A model generated the notes under the pieces. It searched no databases. It was not told where the DNA came from and worked only from the letters and a program-made list of their open reading frames with translations. Position numbers and translations under genes: made by a program. DNA of 42,284 nucleotides from Corallococcus sicarius (lineage in GTDB: Bacteria > Myxococcota > Myxococcia > Myxococcales > Myxococcaceae). The stretch is from NCBI RefSeq assembly GCF_003611735.1, contig NZ_RAWG01000051.1:1-42284 (forward strand), given 5' to 3'. Numbering within the stretch: the stretch's first letter is position 1; the number at the start of each line of letters is the position of its first letter. Shown piece after piece: positions 1 to 11,016 of the stretch.

Positions 1-2
1 GC

Positions 3-3000
3 CCTCCCCCTGCTGCCCCTGAGCATCAGCCAGCGCACCTGCTGTGCCTGTCGGCGCGGACGCCGGATGCGCTCGCGGCGATGGCAGGGCGCTATGCGGC
101 CTGGTTGGAGCAACACCCCGACGCGTCACCCGACGCCGTGACGTGGACGGCGAACACCGGGCGTGCGCGCTTCTCGCAGCGCCTCGCGGTGGTGGCGGAC
201 GGGCCGTCCTCCTTGCACGACAAGCTCGCGGCGTTCGCAAAGACGCGGGCGGCCTCCGGCAAGGACGTGCAGCTGGGCGTGGCACCAGGGATGGAGGGAC
301 GGCTCGCGCTCCTCTTCACCGGCCAGGGCTCGCAGTTCGCGGGGATGGGCCGGGAGCTTCATGACCTGCACCCGACCTTCCGGGCGACCCTGGTGCGCTG
401 CGAGGAGCTGCTCGCGGCCCACCTCGATCTTCCGCTCCGTGGAGTTCTCTGGGGGGAGCACAGCGGGCTCTTGAACCAGACGAAGTACACGCAGCCGGCG
501 CTGTTCGCGCTCGAAGTGGCGATGGCGAAGCTCTGGCTGTCATGGGGCGTCCGGCCGTCGTTCGTCATGGGCCACAGCGTGGGCGAGCTGGCGGCGGCGT
601 GCGTGGCGGGCCTGTTCGACCTGGAAGACGGCCTGAAGCTCATCGCCGCGCGGGGCCGGTTGATGCAGTCACTGCCCTCGGGCGGTGCGATGGCGGTCGT
701 GCTCGCCGGGCGGGAGGCAGTGGCACCGGCGGTGGCGGCCTGGGGCGAGCGGCTTTCCATCGCCGCGTTCAACGCGCCCGACCAGACGGTCATCTCGGGT
801 GAAAAGGAGGCGGTCCTCGCCGCGTGCGAACAACTGGGGCAACAGGGCATTCGCAACCGCGGGCTGCTCGACGTCTCCCATGCGTTCCACTCGGCGCTGA
901 TGCGGCCGATCCTCGATGAGCTGCGAGCGGTCGCGGAGACGGTGACGTTCCGTCGCCCGACGCTCGACATCATCTCGAATGTGACGGGCAAGGTCGCGGG
1001 CGCGGAGCTGGCCACGCCCGCATACTGGGTGGAGCACGTGCTCGCGCCCGTCGACTTCATGGCCGGCGTGCGGGCGCTGGAGGCGAACCGCGTGGCGGCG
1101 CTGCTCGAGGTGGGACCGAGCGCGACCCTCGTGGGTCTGGCGACCGCCTGTGTGGAGCCGGGCCGCTTCGTCACGGCGGCGAGCCTGCGGGCCAGGACGG
1201 CATCGTGGCCGCAGCTGCTGGAAGCCGCCGCGAAGCTGTTCACGCACGGCGTGGCCGTGGACCTGGGCAAGGCAGGAAGGTGCGAGCAGCCTCCGCCGCC
1301 CCGCCTGGCGTTGCCGACGTACCCGTTCCAGCGTCAGCGCTACTGGATCCAGCGCGCCGACGGCACGACGCCGATGGCGGCTTCTGGCGAACAGCAGCCG
1401 CTCCTCGGCAGGAAGGTGCGGAATGCCGCGCTGCCACCGGACGATCTCCTCTTCGAGAGCGCGCTGTCCGCGAGCAGCCCGGCGTACCTCCGCCATCACC
1501 GCGTCTACGACAAGGTCGTCGTCCCGGCGGCGGGCTACGTGGCGATGGCCCTGGCAGGTCTCCGGCAGGAGGATCCGCAGGCGACCCTTTCGCTCCGTAA
1601 CGTGGCGGTGCAGGCGGCGCTGGTCCTGACGCCCGATGCCCAGACCGTGGTGCAGACGCACCTCGCTGGCGCGGGCGACCAGCGCTATCGCTTCAAGATC
1701 CTCAGCGCGGCCTCCGAGGAGGCCTCGACCTGGCGGACCCACGTCACGGGCGAAGTCGAAGTGACAGCGTCCGGTGGACAGACCTTTGCCCCTGTCGATG
1801 CGGCCCGCGTGCACCAGCGCTTCGACGAGGCCGGTGAGCGGCTGGACACGGAGGCGTTCTACGCGCGCTACGCCACGCTCGGCCTGGGCTACAGCGGCGA
1901 GTTCCGAGCCGTCGTGGACCTCCGCCGCCTCGCGGGTGAGGGCGTGCACTCCCCGGAGATCCTCGCGCGGATCCAACCTCCTGGCGTGTCTGCCGACGAT
2001 GCGGCGGCCCATGCGATCCACCCCGCCGTCCTCGATGGCTGCTTCCAGGCGGTCGGCGCGATGGTGGCGGAGCCCGCGGACGTGGTCTGCCTCCCTGTCG
2101 GCATTGATGCGCTGCACCTGGTGCGCGCGGTGCCCGAAGCGCTGTGGGCCCATGCCCTCCTGCGGCGCACGCCCTCCCCTGGCGATCCGCGCGTCATCGC
2201 GGACATCCAGCTGTTGGATGATGCGGGCAACGTGGTGTGCGTGGTGGAGGGACTGCAGGCGATGCGTGTCGACCGCCGCGCGCTCACGTTCGCGACGGCC
2301 ACGTGGAAGGACAAGCTCTACTCGCTGACATGGACGCCCCAGAATCTCCCGGAGGCTCCTGCCCCGGAGGACGCGGCCTCCGCCCAGAAGCGCTGGCTCC
2401 TGATTGGAGATCGAGGCGGCGCTGGAGCCCGGTTGCAGGCCCTGCTCGAAGCACGCGGTGAAGCCTGCGCGCTGGTGGGCGACGGTGAGATCGATCCGCT
2501 CGACAAGGCCTCCTGGGCCCGCGTGCTCGCGGACCACGCCGCGGCGAGCCCCCAGCCCCTCGCGGGCATCGTGCACCTCCGGGCGCTGGACGATGGGCTC
2601 GAAGGCACTCCCGGCGACGGCCCCTCCGCGCAGGAACGGGCGCTCGCGCATTCGTGTGGAAGCACGCTGGCGCTCGTCCAGGCGTTGATGGACGTCCCCG
2701 GGCAGCGCCTCCCGCGCCTGTACCTCGTCACTCGCGGCGCGCAGCCCGTGTCGGAGGGCGAGCGGGTGAGCGCGACGCAGGCGGCGCTGTGGGGACTCGG
2801 GCGCACCCTTGCGCTCGAACACCCTTCGCTCGCTTGCACCTGCGTGGATGTCGACGGCGACGACCTGGCGGCTGTCGCTGCCGAAATCCTCCAGCCGGAC
2901 GCGGAGCTGCAGGTCGCGGTCCGCGGTGGCAAGCGGCATGTCGCGCGGTGGGCGCACTCCGCAGCGCAGTCCCGGGGGCAGCTCACGATCCCGGGTGAAA

Positions 3001-6000
3001 GCTACCGGCTGCGCACGTCCGCGTATGGCGCCCTGGACCGGCTGACCCTGGTGCCCACCGAGCGGCGCGAGCCGGCGGACGGCGAGGTCGAGCTGGAGGT
3101 GTGCGCGTCGGCGATCAACTTCAAGGACGTGCTGTACTGCCTTGGGATGTTGGAGGACTTCAGCCGGAAGGCGGGCATCCTCCGCGCCGTGGACCAGCCG
3201 CTCGGGTTCGAGTGCGCGGGGCGCGTCGTCCGCGTGGGCCCGGGCGTCACGGAGCTCAGCGTCGGCGACGAGGTCTTCACGATGGCGCCCTCCGCGCTGT
3301 CGAGCCACGTCACCATCGACCGCCGGCTCGTGCACCGGAAGCCAGCCAACCTGTCGTTCGCGCAGGCCGCGTCGATTCCCGCCGCGTTCATGACCGCCAT
3401 CTACAGCCTGGAGAAGCTCGCGCGGCTGCGCCCTGGCGAGACGGTGTTGATCCATGCCTGCGCAGGCGGTGTCGGTCAGGCGGCCGTACAGATCGCACGG
3501 GCACGCGGCGCGACGGTGTTCGGGACGGCGAGCCCCGGGAAGTGGGAGCACGTCAAGCAGCACGGCGTCACGCACGTGATGAACTCGCGCACGCTCGACT
3601 TCGCGGACGAGATCCTGCGCATCACCGGGGGCCGGGGAGTCGACGTCGTCCTCAACAGTCTCACTGGCGAGTACATCCCGCGAAGCGCCAACGTGCTGGC
3701 CCAGGGCGGCCGGTTCGTGGAGATCGGCAAGATTGGCATCTGGAGCACCGCGGAGATGGCGGCGCACCGGCCCGACGTGGAGTACTTCTCCTTCGACCTG
3801 GGGGACGTGGACGGCAACGCCGGACTCCAGGTGGACCTCCTCGCCGACGCGGTCCGAGGCCTCGCGGACGGTCGCCTCGAACCGCTGCCCGTGAAGACCT
3901 TCCCCCTCCGGCAGGCCGAGGCCGGGTTCCGCCACCTCGCGCAGGCGAAGAACATCGGCAAGGTGGTGCTGACGCTCCCCGCGAGCGAGCAGGCCACGGG
4001 CGCGGTGCGTGCTGACAGGAGCTACTGGATCACGGGAGGCCTCGGCGCGCTGGGCCTGCACATCGCGCGGAGCCTCGTCGCGAGCGGCGCACGGCAGCTG
4101 GTGCTGTCGGGCCGCTCCGAGCCGGGAGACAGCGCACGCGAGGCCGTGGAGTCCCTGCGCGCGAAGGGCGCGGAGATGGTCATCGAGCGGGTCGACGTCG
4201 CGGACGCAGGTCAGGTCGAGTCGGTCATGCAGCGCATCGCGCGGGAGCTCCGTCCGCTCGGAGGCATCGTCCACGCGGCGGGCGTGCTCGACGACGGCGT
4301 CCTCGTCAAGCAGACGTGGCCGCGCTTCGCCCGGGTGCTGGCGCCCAAGGTCGACGGTGCGTGGAACCTGCACAGGGCCACGCGGTCGCTGGAGCTGGAC
4401 TTCTTCGTGTTGTTCTCGTCGATCGCGGCGGTGATGGGCGCGCCGGGCCAGGGCAACTACGCCGCGGCCAACGCGTTCATGGATGGGCTCGCAGCGCTGC
4501 GCAGGAACCAGGGGCTCGCGGCGACGAGCCTCCAGTGGGGCCCGTGGGCGACGGGGGGCATGGCGGAGACGGCGCGCGCCGCCAACCGTGCACGCTTCGA
4601 GTCACTGGGGCTCGGGCGCATGTCGGCCAGTGACAACGTGGAGGTGTTCGAACACCTGCTGCAGGGCGCATCCACGGCGGTGGCCGTCGTGGACATGGAC
4701 TGGAAGAAGTTCCTGAAGTCCGTCTCCAGCCCGGGAGCCTCCAGGCTCTACTCCCTGCTGGGCCAGGGTGCGACGCGAACCGAACCGGCGCAGGCCGGTG
4801 CGCTGCTGGCCCAGCTGACGCGGGAGCCGGAGGAACAACGCGAGGCCACCCTCATCGGGTTCCTGCGTCGCCAGGTGGCGAGCGTCGTGGGGCTCGCGAC
4901 GGCCGATGCGGTGGAGGTCACCCAGCCCCTGCTCGAGCTGGGGTTCGACTCACTGATGGCGGTCGAGCTGAAGAACCGCGTCGAGTCGAGCCTCGGCTGC
5001 ACGCTCAGTCCAGCGCTGTTGTTCGACCATCCGACCCTGGGACAACTGGGGCGCCATCTGCTGGTGGACGTCCTGAAGCTGGGGACCGCGGACGGGACCC
5101 GCGCACCCGCCGTCACAAACGTGACCGTCGAAGAAGAGGCGCCGGACGCGGAGGTCCCGCTCGCGATGCTCCGCGAGTCGTTCCTCCCGGCCAGCGACCG
5201 CACGAAGCTCTGTGTCTGTGAATGGGGGCCCGCGGACGCGCCCCTCGTGGTCTGCGTGCACGGCATCCTCGACCAGGCAGCAAGCTGGGATGAAATGGCG
5301 GTCGGTCTGGTCGAGCGCGGCTACCGCGTGGTGGCGCTGGATCTGCGCGGGCACGGCCGGTCCGGGCATCCCCCGCCGAACGTCGCGCTCACCGCCGTCG
5401 ACTTCCTCTGGGACCTGACCCGGATCACGGCGCGAGAGACGCGCCCGTTCACCCTCGTCGGTCATTCCATGGGAGGGGCGGTGGCCACGCTGTTCGCGGC
5501 GGCCTACCCCCAGCAGGTCGAGCAGCTGGTCCTGGTGGAGCCGGTCATCCCGCACCTGCGAGAGCAGCACGGCGCGCTGGAGCTGCTGAAGAACGACCTG
5601 CGGTACCTGACGGAGCCGCCAGCCCACACGCCCTACCCCGACCTCACGACCGCCGCGCGCATGCTCACCCTGAGCCACGGGGGACTGAGCACGGCCCGGT
5701 CCCTCAAGCTCGCGCAGCGGGTGACCGAACCCTGCGAGGGAGGCCTGCGCTGGTCATGGGATGCCCGGCTGCGCAACCCGCTGGGCGTCGACCTCGGCTT
5801 CTCGCGCGAGCACTACCTGACGCTCCTGGGCGGGCTCACCGTCCCATCGCTGCGGCTCTACGGAACGACCAGCCAGTTCGCGGGGACCCCGGTGCTGGCT
5901 GCCCCCGACCTCCCCCTGCCACGTTCGCACAGCGTCAGCATCCCAGGCGGGCACAACCTGCACACCGACAACGCGGCGGCGCTGCTGAAGGAGGTGCTGG

Positions 6001-6041
6001 CCGTGCTCCCCGCCACCGGCGAAGGCCGTGACGCTGCCTGA
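3..6041 (+). CDS. Type I polyketide synthase, C-terminal part (AT-DH-ER-KR-ACP-hydrolase), 5' partial
   Basis: The frame is open to the left edge, and the first residues read as a KS-AT linker ([13 protein letters not shown]), so the ATG at 81 is internal and the ketosynthase lies upstream. Numbering from that ATG, domains in order are: acyltransferase with GHSVGE (Ser166) and HAFH at 267-270, the pattern of malonyl-CoA-specific ATs; dehydratase about 440-720 with His473 and DGCFQ (Asp652); a structural KR half; enoylreductase about 975-1300 with a GGVGQ nucleotide loop near 1128; ketoreductase about 1313-1500 with TGGLGALG, an LDD motif and Tyr1460; ACP with DSL (Ser1624); and a terminal alpha/beta-hydrolase with GHSMGG (Ser1796) and His1958. 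This is a fully reducing last module that releases the chain. One oddity: the DH motif is HxxxDxxxxP, not HxxxGxxxxP. The releasing domain resembles a general alpha/beta-hydrolase more than a classical PKS thioesterase. The product is unknown. Confidence 0.95.
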   Translation, partial: PPPAAPEHQPAHLLCLSARTPDALAAMAGRYAAWLEQHPDASPDAVTWTANTGRARFSQRLAVVADGPSSLHDKLAAFAKTRAASGKDVQLGVAPGMEGRLALLFTGQGSQFAGMGRELHDLHPTFRATLVRCEELLAAHLDLPLRGVLWGEHSGLLNQTKYTQPALFALEVAMAKLWLSWGVRPSFVMGHSVGELAAACVAGLFDLEDGLKLIAARGRLMQSLPSGGAMAVVLAGREAVAPAVAAWGERLSIAAFNAPDQTVISGEKEAVLAACEQLGQQGIRNRGLLDVSHAFHSALMRPILDELRAVAETVTFRRPTLDIISNVTGKVAGAELATPAYWVEHVLAPVDFMAGVRALEANRVAALLEVGPSATLVGLATACVEPGRFVTAASLRARTASWPQLLEAAAKLFTHGVAVDLGKAGRCEQPPPPRLALPTYPFQRQRYWIQRADGTTPMAASGEQQPLLGRKVRNAALPPDDLLFESALSASSPAYLRHHRVYDKVVVPAAGYVAMALAGLRQEDPQATLSLRNVAVQAALVLTPDAQTVVQTHLAGAGDQRYRFKILSAASEEASTWRTHVTGEVEVTASGGQTFAPVDAARVHQRFDEAGERLDTEAFYARYATLGLGYSGEFRAVVDLRRLAGEGVHSPEILARIQPPGVSADDAAAHAIHPAVLDGCFQAVGAMVAEPADVVCLPVGIDALHLVRAVPEALWAHALLRRTPSPGDPRVIADIQLLDDAGNVVCVVEGLQAMRVDRRALTFATATWKDKLYSLTWTPQNLPEAPAPEDAASAQKRWLLIGDRGGAGARLQALLEARGEACALVGDGEIDPLDKASWARVLADHAAASPQPLAGIVHLRALDDGLEGTPGDGPSAQERALAHSCGSTLALVQALMDVPGQRLPRLYLVTRGAQPVSEGERVSATQAALWGLGRTLALEHPSLACTCVDVDGDDLAAVAAEILQPDAELQVAVRGGKRHVARWAHSAAQSRGQLTIPGESYRLRTSAYGALDRLTLVPTERREPADGEVELEVCASAINFKDVLYCLGMLEDFSRKAGILRAVDQPLGFECAGRVVRVGPGVTELSVGDEVFTMAPSALSSHVTIDRRLVHRKPANLSFAQAASIPAAFMTAIYSLEKLARLRPGETVLIHACAGGVGQAAVQIARARGATVFGTASPGKWEHVKQHGVTHVMNSRTLDFADEILRITGGRGVDVVLNSLTGEYIPRSANVLAQGGRFVEIGKIGIWSTAEMAAHRPDVEYFSFDLGDVDGNAGLQVDLLADAVRGLADGRLEPLPVKTFPLRQAEAGFRHLAQAKNIGKVVLTLPASEQATGAVRADRSYWITGGLGALGLHIARSLVASGARQLVLSGRSEPGDSAREAVESLRAKGAEMVIERVDVADAGQVESVMQRIARELRPLGGIVHAAGVLDDGVLVKQTWPRFARVLAPKVDGAWNLHRATRSLELDFFVLFSSIAAVMGAPGQGNYAAANAFMDGLAALRRNQGLAATSLQWGPWATGGMAETARAANRARFESLGLGRMSASDNVEVFEHLLQGASTAVAVVDMDWKKFLKSVSSPGASRLYSLLGQGATRTEPAQAGALLAQLTREPEEQREATLIGFLRRQVASVVGLATADAVEVTQPLLELGFDSLMAVELKNRVESSLGCTLSPALLFDHPTLGQLGRHLLVDVLKLGTADGTRAPAVTNVTVEEEAPDAEVPLAMLRESFLPASDRTKLCVCEWGPADAPLVVCVHGILDQAASWDEMAVGLVERGYRVVALDLRGHGRSGHPPPNVALTAVDFLWDLTRITARETRPFTLVGHSMGGAVATLFAAAYPQQVEQLVLVEPVIPHLREQHGALELLKNDLRYLTEPPAHTPYPDLTTAARMLTLSHGGLSTARSLKLAQRVTEPCEGGLRWSWDARLRNPLGVDLGFSREHYLTLLGGLTVPSLRLYGTTSQFAGTPVLAAPDLPLPRSHSVSIPGGHNLHTDNAAALLKEVLAVLPATGEGRDAA

Positions 6042-6067
6042 GGGCGAGCTCCGGGCCTGGGTGCTGT

Positions 6068-6451
6068 CTACCCGCGAGCCCACCACCACCGCGCAAGCGC
6101 CAGCCCGGAGACCACCCAGAGGGCGATGATGACCGCCCCCGCCGCCCAGCTTCGTTTGCGCAGCCCCGGCTCACGCAGGGCCCGCTCCCGGCACTCCGAG
6201 AGCACCGCCGGCGGAATCAGCCGCCGCACCAGCAGGATGCCGAGCGGGACAAGAATCAGATCATCGAGGAGCCCGAGGACCGGGATGAAATCCGGAATGA
6301 GGTCCACCGGGCTCAACGCATAAGCGACCACGCCCGCGGCAAGGAGCCTCGCGTACCAGGGGACGCCGGGATGCCGGATGGCCAGGACGAGGGCCGCCAC
6401 TTCTGTCTTGAGGTCCCGGACCTTCTGCTTCCAACGCTCCACGCCCTTCAT
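6068..6451 (-). CDS. DUF1232 (YkvA-like) small membrane protein
   Basis: About 127 residues from the chosen ATG. The core reads YALSPVDLIPDFIPVLGLLD followed by a hydrophobic stretch, the signature of the DUF1232/YkvA family of small membrane proteins of unknown function. A second hydrophobic segment lies at the C-terminus (AVIIALWVVSGLALARWWW), giving probably two or more membrane passes. The frame is open further upstream to 6547, but that extension looks like non-coding sequence; the ATG at 6451 begins a plausible amphipathic N-terminus and has a weak GGGGA eight bases upstream. The gene is convergent with the polyketide synthase, 26 bases from its stop. Family assignment is firm, the start is uncertain and the function unknown. 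Confidence 0.8.
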   Translation of the reverse strand: MKGVERWKQKVRDLKTEVAALVLAIRHPGVPWYARLLAAGVVAYALSPVDLIPDFIPVLGLLDDLILVPLGILLVRRLIPPAVLSECRERALREPGLRKRSWAAGAVIIALWVVSGLALARWWWARG

Positions 6452-6553
6452 CTTCGGATCCCCAGGTATCGCGCCACGCTTCCGCGCGGTCGCGCTTCCA
6501 AGCATGGGGGCCGCCGGGAAGACGGAAAAGGGGCGGCCAGTCCCCAACTCCGA

Positions 6554-6587
6554 ACGGCCCGCTCCGGGAACTCCCGGAGCGGGCCGT
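6554..6587. terminator. Strong GC-rich hairpin, terminator-like
   Basis: A 15-bp perfect inverted repeat (6554-6568 with 6573-6587) surrounds the loop AACT. There is no T-run on either side, so intrinsic termination is not certain. It lies in the 322-base gap between the start of the DUF1232 gene and the end of the lipoprotein gene, about 190 bases past the latter's stop. No other gene is visible in that gap. Confidence 0.5.
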
Positions 6588-6773
6588 CGGGTGTGTGTCA
6601 GATGCGCCTGGGGGACTCCTCAGCCCAGCCTGCTGCCTGCACTACCCGTTGGGCACACGCCCGCTGGAGCCCTGGGGGACCTGCTTCACCTGTGAGGCGT
6701 CAGGGCTGCTGACGGGGTACTTCTTCCGGCCCAGCACCTGGCAGGAGCGGCCTCGTGTGGGCCCCGCGCACCT

Positions 6774-7559
6774 TCAGTCGCGGCGGATCACCAGGTTCAC
6801 GTGCCCACCCACGGACACGGCCTGGCTCGTCACCCGCAGGGCGTAGCGCTGGCCTGCCGCCAGCGGGTGGGTGAGCTTCGCGCAGGCCGACGCCGAGCTG
6901 CCGTCCCCCTGGCCCTGCGCGAGCAGCACCGCGCCCGCCTCGTCGAAGAGTTCGAGGCCGGTCGTCTTGCCCTCGCAGTGCAGCAGCTCGAAGGTATGCG
7001 GGCCACCGACGCTCGTGGGATCCACCTTCACCCAGCGCGACGGCTCGCCCCGGTAGGAGAAGAACCCGTGCTGGCAGCCGTCGCCGGCCTGCACCGTGGG
7101 CGCCGCGGAGAGCTGCGTGGAGGCCTCACCCGTCCCCACGCACTCCAACGTGGCGAGGAGCGGCTTCAAGGATTCGTAGTCGAGCACCACCTGCTGGCCG
7201 CAGCCGGCGTTGAAAGCGTTCGTGCCGACCTGCCGCTCCTGTCCTGCGGCATCCACCGTCACCAGCGAGTACTCCGGGATGTCCTGAGGGCAGGAAGTGT
7301 TCCCCGGGATGAGCTTGAGCCCGGCGAGCGCGTCGGACTGCTCGTCCGTCAGCGCCTCGCCAGGGGCCTCCCACGTGAAGGAGCCGCCCCCGTAGCCGAA
7401 GCTCTGCAGGGTGACGTGTTGATAGCCCAGACTCGCCAGGGTTTCCCGAGGGTCGTCGGTGCCCGGAGGACCGGGAACGCCCCCGGCCGTCGAGCACGCG
7501 CCTACGAGAGAACCCAGGACCAGCGCCGTCACTCCACTTCGCATGCGATTTGAGGTCAT
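6774..7559 (-). CDS. Putative lipoprotein, unknown function
   Basis: About 261 residues from the ATG at 7559. That start is chosen because it begins a lipoprotein signal peptide: a basic N-terminus (MTSNRMR), a hydrophobic run and a VGAC lipobox, then a low-complexity Gly/Pro linker. The longer frame to 7730 lacks a sensible N-terminus. The mature part has several cysteines that could form disulfides (contexts GNTSCPQ, FNAGCGQQ, ATLECVG, GDGCQHG, LLHCEGK, SASACAK), fitting an exported protein. The C-terminal third (HTFELLHCEGKTTGLELFD, then a Gly-rich turn and YALRVTS) resembles a small beta-sandwich of the pre-peptidase type, but this is only an impression. No specific family is recognised. 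Confidence 0.7.
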   Translation of the reverse strand: MTSNRMRSGVTALVLGSLVGACSTAGGVPGPPGTDDPRETLASLGYQHVTLQSFGYGGGSFTWEAPGEALTDEQSDALAGLKLIPGNTSCPQDIPEYSLVTVDAAGQERQVGTNAFNAGCGQQVVLDYESLKPLLATLECVGTGEASTQLSAAPTVQAGDGCQHGFFSYRGEPSRWVKVDPTSVGGPHTFELLHCEGKTTGLELFDEAGAVLLAQGQGDGSSASACAKLTHPLAAGQRYALRVTSQAVSVGGHVNLVIRRD

Positions 7560-7778
7560 GGGCAGACACACTGCAACCGGCGCGCCGCGGACTGCCCCCC
7601 TCAATACCCGAGCAACGGTGTCCGTGATGTGCCCCGCCCATGCGTCAAAAATCTGAGAAGCCACAGGCCTCCCTGACAGCTTTCCAAGACGCAAGGCCCG
7701 CCCCCGCCTCACGCTCCCGGGTTCATCCATCGCGGCCGGCCCCTGTCGAGGTGGGAGAAGCGTGGGTGAGGGGCGCCG

Positions 7779-9113
7779 TCAGGAGGCCGGCGTCGCCGCG
7801 GGCCGGGAGAAGCGCAGCACGGCGTAGCCGAGGACGCCCGAGACGAGAGAGCCGAGAAGGATGCCCAGCTTCGCGGCATCCAGGCGCGCGGCATCCGGGA
7901 ACGCGAGTCCGCCGATGAAGAGCGCCACGGTGAAGCCGATGCCCGCGAGCACCGAGACGCCGTACAGCTGACGCAGCGACGCCCCGCCGGGCACGCCCGA
8001 GAGGCCCAGCTTCACGGCGAGCCACGTGAAGCCGAAGATGCCCACCTGCTTGCCCAGGAACAGGCCCAGGGCCGCGCCCAGCGGGATGGGGCTCGCGAGC
8101 GCCGAGAGGCCCACGCCCGAGAGGGACACGCCAGAGTTGGCGAGCGCGAACACCGGCATGATGAAGAACGCCACGTAGGGGTGCAGCGCGTGGATGAAGC
8201 GCTGCAGGGGCGGCTCCAGGTCTTCCAGCCGCTCCTCGATGGACAGCAGCTCGGCCTGCTCCACCGCCTCGTCGGGCCGCGCCTGGGTGCGCGCCACCAC
8301 CTCGCCCGTGTGCGCGTGAAGCTCGCGCAGCACCTCCAGGGGCGTGCGCGCCGAGCCCGCCGGGATGCACAGGCCCAGAATCACCCCCGCGATGGTGGCG
8401 TGGATGCCGCCGTGGTGCAACGCGTACCAGAGCGCGAGGCCCAGCACCGCCCACACCAGTCCGTTGCGCATGCGCGCGCGCATGAGGCCCACCGCCACGG
8501 CTGTCAGCACGCCCGCGCCCAGGAGCCACTCCACGTGCAGTCCCTTCCCGTAGAAGAGCGCGATGATGAGGATGCCGCCCATGTCGTCGAAGATGGCCAG
8601 CGCCGTGATGAAGACGACGAGCGCGTTGGGCACCCGTCCCTTGAGGAGCGTGAGCAGCCCGATGCAGAAGGCGATGTCGGTGGCCATCGGGATGGCCCAT
8701 CCGGGCATCCCATCCCCGCCCCGGTTGACCAGGACGTAGAGGACCGCGGGCACGGCCATTCCGCCCGCGGCGGCGACGAACGGCAGCATCGCGCGGCTGA
8801 AGGTGCGCAGCTCGCCCACGACGAGCTCGCGCTTGATCTCCATCCCGACGACGAAGAAGAAGATTGTCATCAGCCCGTCGTTGACGAGCAGCCGCAGGCT
8901 GAACTCCACCACCGCCCCACCCGCGCCCAGCGACAGCGGGTAGTCGAAGAGGTGCGCGTAGGCCGCGGCCCACGGCGAGTTGGCCCATCCCAGGGCGAGC
9001 GCCGCCGAGAGCAGGAGCAGGATGCCGCTGGCGGCCTCCAGCCGGAAGAAGTGCTGAAGGGGCGCGACGACGGCACGGAACAGGGGAGGCGCGGTGCGGG
9101 CTGAAGTAGCCAT
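7779..9113 (-). CDS. nhaA: Na+/H+ antiporter NhaA
   Basis: 444 residues, slightly longer than the roughly 390 typical of NhaA. Conserved NhaA features are visible: LRLLVNDGLMTIFFFVVGME and KREL near residue 80; ATDIAF near 141-146, matching Asp133 of the E. coli protein; and IFDDMGGILIIALFY near 172-186, containing the paired aspartates that bind Na+ and protons (Asp163/Asp164 in E. coli). It is an inner-membrane protein with about 12 hydrophobic segments that exports Na+ in exchange for H+ at alkaline pH. A hydrophilic insertion near 280-310 (Ala/Glu-rich, EVVARTQARPDEAVEQAELL) separates two hydrophobic blocks and explains the extra length; similar insertions occur in other long NhaA proteins. 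It is apparently monocistronic, with no nhaR-like regulator beside it. Confidence 0.96.
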   Translation of the reverse strand: MATSARTAPPLFRAVVAPLQHFFRLEAASGILLLLSAALALGWANSPWAAAYAHLFDYPLSLGAGGAVVEFSLRLLVNDGLMTIFFFVVGMEIKRELVVGELRTFSRAMLPFVAAAGGMAVPAVLYVLVNRGGDGMPGWAIPMATDIAFCIGLLTLLKGRVPNALVVFITALAIFDDMGGILIIALFYGKGLHVEWLLGAGVLTAVAVGLMRARMRNGLVWAVLGLALWYALHHGGIHATIAGVILGLCIPAGSARTPLEVLRELHAHTGEVVARTQARPDEAVEQAELLSIEERLEDLEPPLQRFIHALHPYVAFFIMPVFALANSGVSLSGVGLSALASPIPLGAALGLFLGKQVGIFGFTWLAVKLGLSGVPGGASLRQLYGVSVLAGIGFTVALFIGGLAFPDAARLDAAKLGILLGSLVSGVLGYAVLRFSRPAATPAS

Positions 9114-9690
9114 GAGGCTCCTGCTGCGGCAAGGGAGGTGGCGGCAAGGGGGACCGGCACGCCCAGGGGCGCCCGAGGTTCCTTGCCGGCGAGGTCAGGT
9201 CAGGGGGCGGCTGCGAACGAGGGGGCCTGCGGCGAACCACGCCAGCCGGAGCGCCGGGTGGGCGAAGCCCCTCTGTGCAGCGAGCACTTCGTGGAGAGAC
9301 GGAACGGGGCGCACTTGCAGCTCCGAGGCACGGGCAAGCCCGTGGCAGCAAGGGATGGCGGCCCGACCATCCACGATTGCCTGCAGCGCCCATCGTCTGG
9401 CGCCGCACCCATTCAGAGTGTCCTCACCTCATAAATCGCCCGGCTGCGTCAGTCCACCGGCTTCGCATGCCTGGCCGTCTGGCCACCTGCAGGGGCTGCA
9501 CGGCCTCTGCCCCGGCCCGGCGCACAGCCCCCACGTCATGCGCATCCGGGGCTCCTGGGGGCGTGAGCCCCTCCTGCCATGACCGACCAGGGAGGAGATG
9601 ACATCCGCTGAAACAGACGTCGCGGGTCGTGTGTTTTATTGATGTGTCCGCGCCTTGACGGAAAACGGACGACTCGAGTCTATTCAGGGC
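9114..9690. other. Intergenic region without a recognised gene
   Basis: About 575 bases between the divergent nhaA and the unknown gene that follows. I see no convincing coding frame. Two modest inverted repeats occur, one around 9329-9344 (CACGGG/CCCGTG) and one around 9549-9572 (GGGGCT/AGCCCC), neither followed by a T-run. The last 60 bases are noticeably AT-richer (GTGTTTTATTGATG around 9631) and probably hold the promoter of the downstream gene. Confidence 0.5.
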
Positions 9691-10920
9691 ATGGCCAATC
9701 TCCTGGACTTCAAGACGGTCTTGACCGAGCTGCGCGCTGCCCGGAACGCTCTTCCCCAGGAGACTGCGAAGAACTTCCTGGGGCTTGGCGGAAGCAAGGT
9801 CTACAAGCGCGATGTCGCGAAAGCGCTGGGGCAGGACCTCATTGATATCTGTTCTGATTGTGTGAACGCCCTTGAGGATCGCTCGACGGCCCGATTCAAC
9901 TTCAATGCCGAGGTCGCTGTCATTGATGCCTTGTTGAACATCCAGATGGTCACCAAGCCGAAGGCCCAGGTTCAACGCCTGCATGCGGCGGCGCTCACAT
10001 TGAAGGGGCATTGCCAGACAACGGCGACCCTCAACAGGCTGGATGCGGTTTCCACCCGGAACGACTGGAATGGCGCGAAGGCCATTGATGTCGTCATGGC
10101 CGAACTCAATGGAAATCGAGGGCTGCTGACCAACAAGCAACTCGCGGGGCGGGCGCAGCTGATCATCAACAACGCCGGCGACCCCGCCAACATCGACGAC
10201 GGTGATGGGTGGAATTCCAGCAGGCGGGCGGTCGTCGCGGATCCGATGGAGCGGGTCCCCGAGGGGAGCCGGGACCTCGTAGGATTCGCGAAGGAGGCGT
10301 CGCTCGACGATCGTCAGGTGGGCGCCCTGGCCATCTGCCATGCCACGGCGGCCGGGATGATCAACGTCCTGGGCCGCAAGCACGCCACCTACAAGGCGGG
10401 AGGCAGGGGCCCCGTCCTTCGCGGACAAGCGCAGGCCCTCGCCGTGCAATTGTTGTCGGATCGCAACAAGCTCTATCTCTTGCACTTCAGGTGCACCGCC
10501 CAGGCGGACGGGCACTCGTTCATGCTGTGCATGAACCATGATGACACGGTGACGATCTCCGAGTCCTGGGCCAACCCGGGGGGCAACGGCCTGTTCCTGG
10601 AGCTTCAAGGCGACAAGGTGCGCAGGGGCAGGGCGGAGATTTCGAACGCCAACGCCATCGGCGCCGTCAACCGGATCTTCGACGTATCCCCCGCCGTCCG
10701 GACCCAGGGCTATACCAGGCTCTCACAAGCCTATGATGACAGTGTGCGCTACGAACTGCGCGCCCATGACGAGCATGCGGCTGGGCATCATTGCGGTGAT
10801 GGCTGCCGGGCCAACGACGCCGACATCTCCATCGTGGTCCGCGCCCGGCAGCTCACCAGGCCGGCGACGGTGAGGAATCGGCTCACGGAGCTTCGAGGCG
10901 TCTACGACGCCATCCCCTGA
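9691..10920 (+). CDS. Unknown protein with possible papain-like Cys/His pair
   Basis: About 409 residues from the ATG at 9691; a TTG at 9655 in the same frame would add 12 residues, and neither has a strong ribosome site. No family is recognised. The N-terminal half looks helical, with many Leu/Ala heptads. In the C-terminal half, Cys216 sits at the start of a helix (AICHATAAGMINVLG), and His275 begins a strand (DGHSFMLCM) followed by a polar turn and ESWAN. That order of Cys, His and a polar residue resembles papain-like cysteine peptidases and papain-fold toxins. It is only an inference from spacing. A late Cys/His-rich bit (HAAGHHCGDGC) could bind metal. The gene's first 500 bases use more AT-ending codons than its neighbours, a hint of recent acquisition. 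Confidence 0.6.
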   Translation: MANLLDFKTVLTELRAARNALPQETAKNFLGLGGSKVYKRDVAKALGQDLIDICSDCVNALEDRSTARFNFNAEVAVIDALLNIQMVTKPKAQVQRLHAAALTLKGHCQTTATLNRLDAVSTRNDWNGAKAIDVVMAELNGNRGLLTNKQLAGRAQLIINNAGDPANIDDGDGWNSSRRAVVADPMERVPEGSRDLVGFAKEASLDDRQVGALAICHATAAGMINVLGRKHATYKAGGRGPVLRGQAQALAVQLLSDRNKLYLLHFRCTAQADGHSFMLCMNHDDTVTISESWANPGGNGLFLELQGDKVRRGRAEISNANAIGAVNRIFDVSPAVRTQGYTRLSQAYDDSVRYELRAHDEHAAGHHCGDGCRANDADISIVVRARQLTRPATVRNRLTELRGVYDAIP

Positions 10921-11016
10921 ACGACGGAGCGCGGCCGGACCTCCCCATGCCCGGCGGGTCTCCCACGAGGACAGCTCCGCACTTCTCCCGTCAGCGGGGA
11001 TGTCCCATCGTTCTTC

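Noticed and set aside
669-4373. Very long open frame on the minus strand (1234 residues)
   Set aside because: Antisense shadow of the polyketide synthase in GC-rich DNA; its His/Arg-rich translation matches no protein fold.
9549-9572. GGGGCT/AGCCCC inverted repeat upstream of the unknown gene
   Set aside because: Short stem, 12-base loop and no T-run; expected by chance at this GC content.
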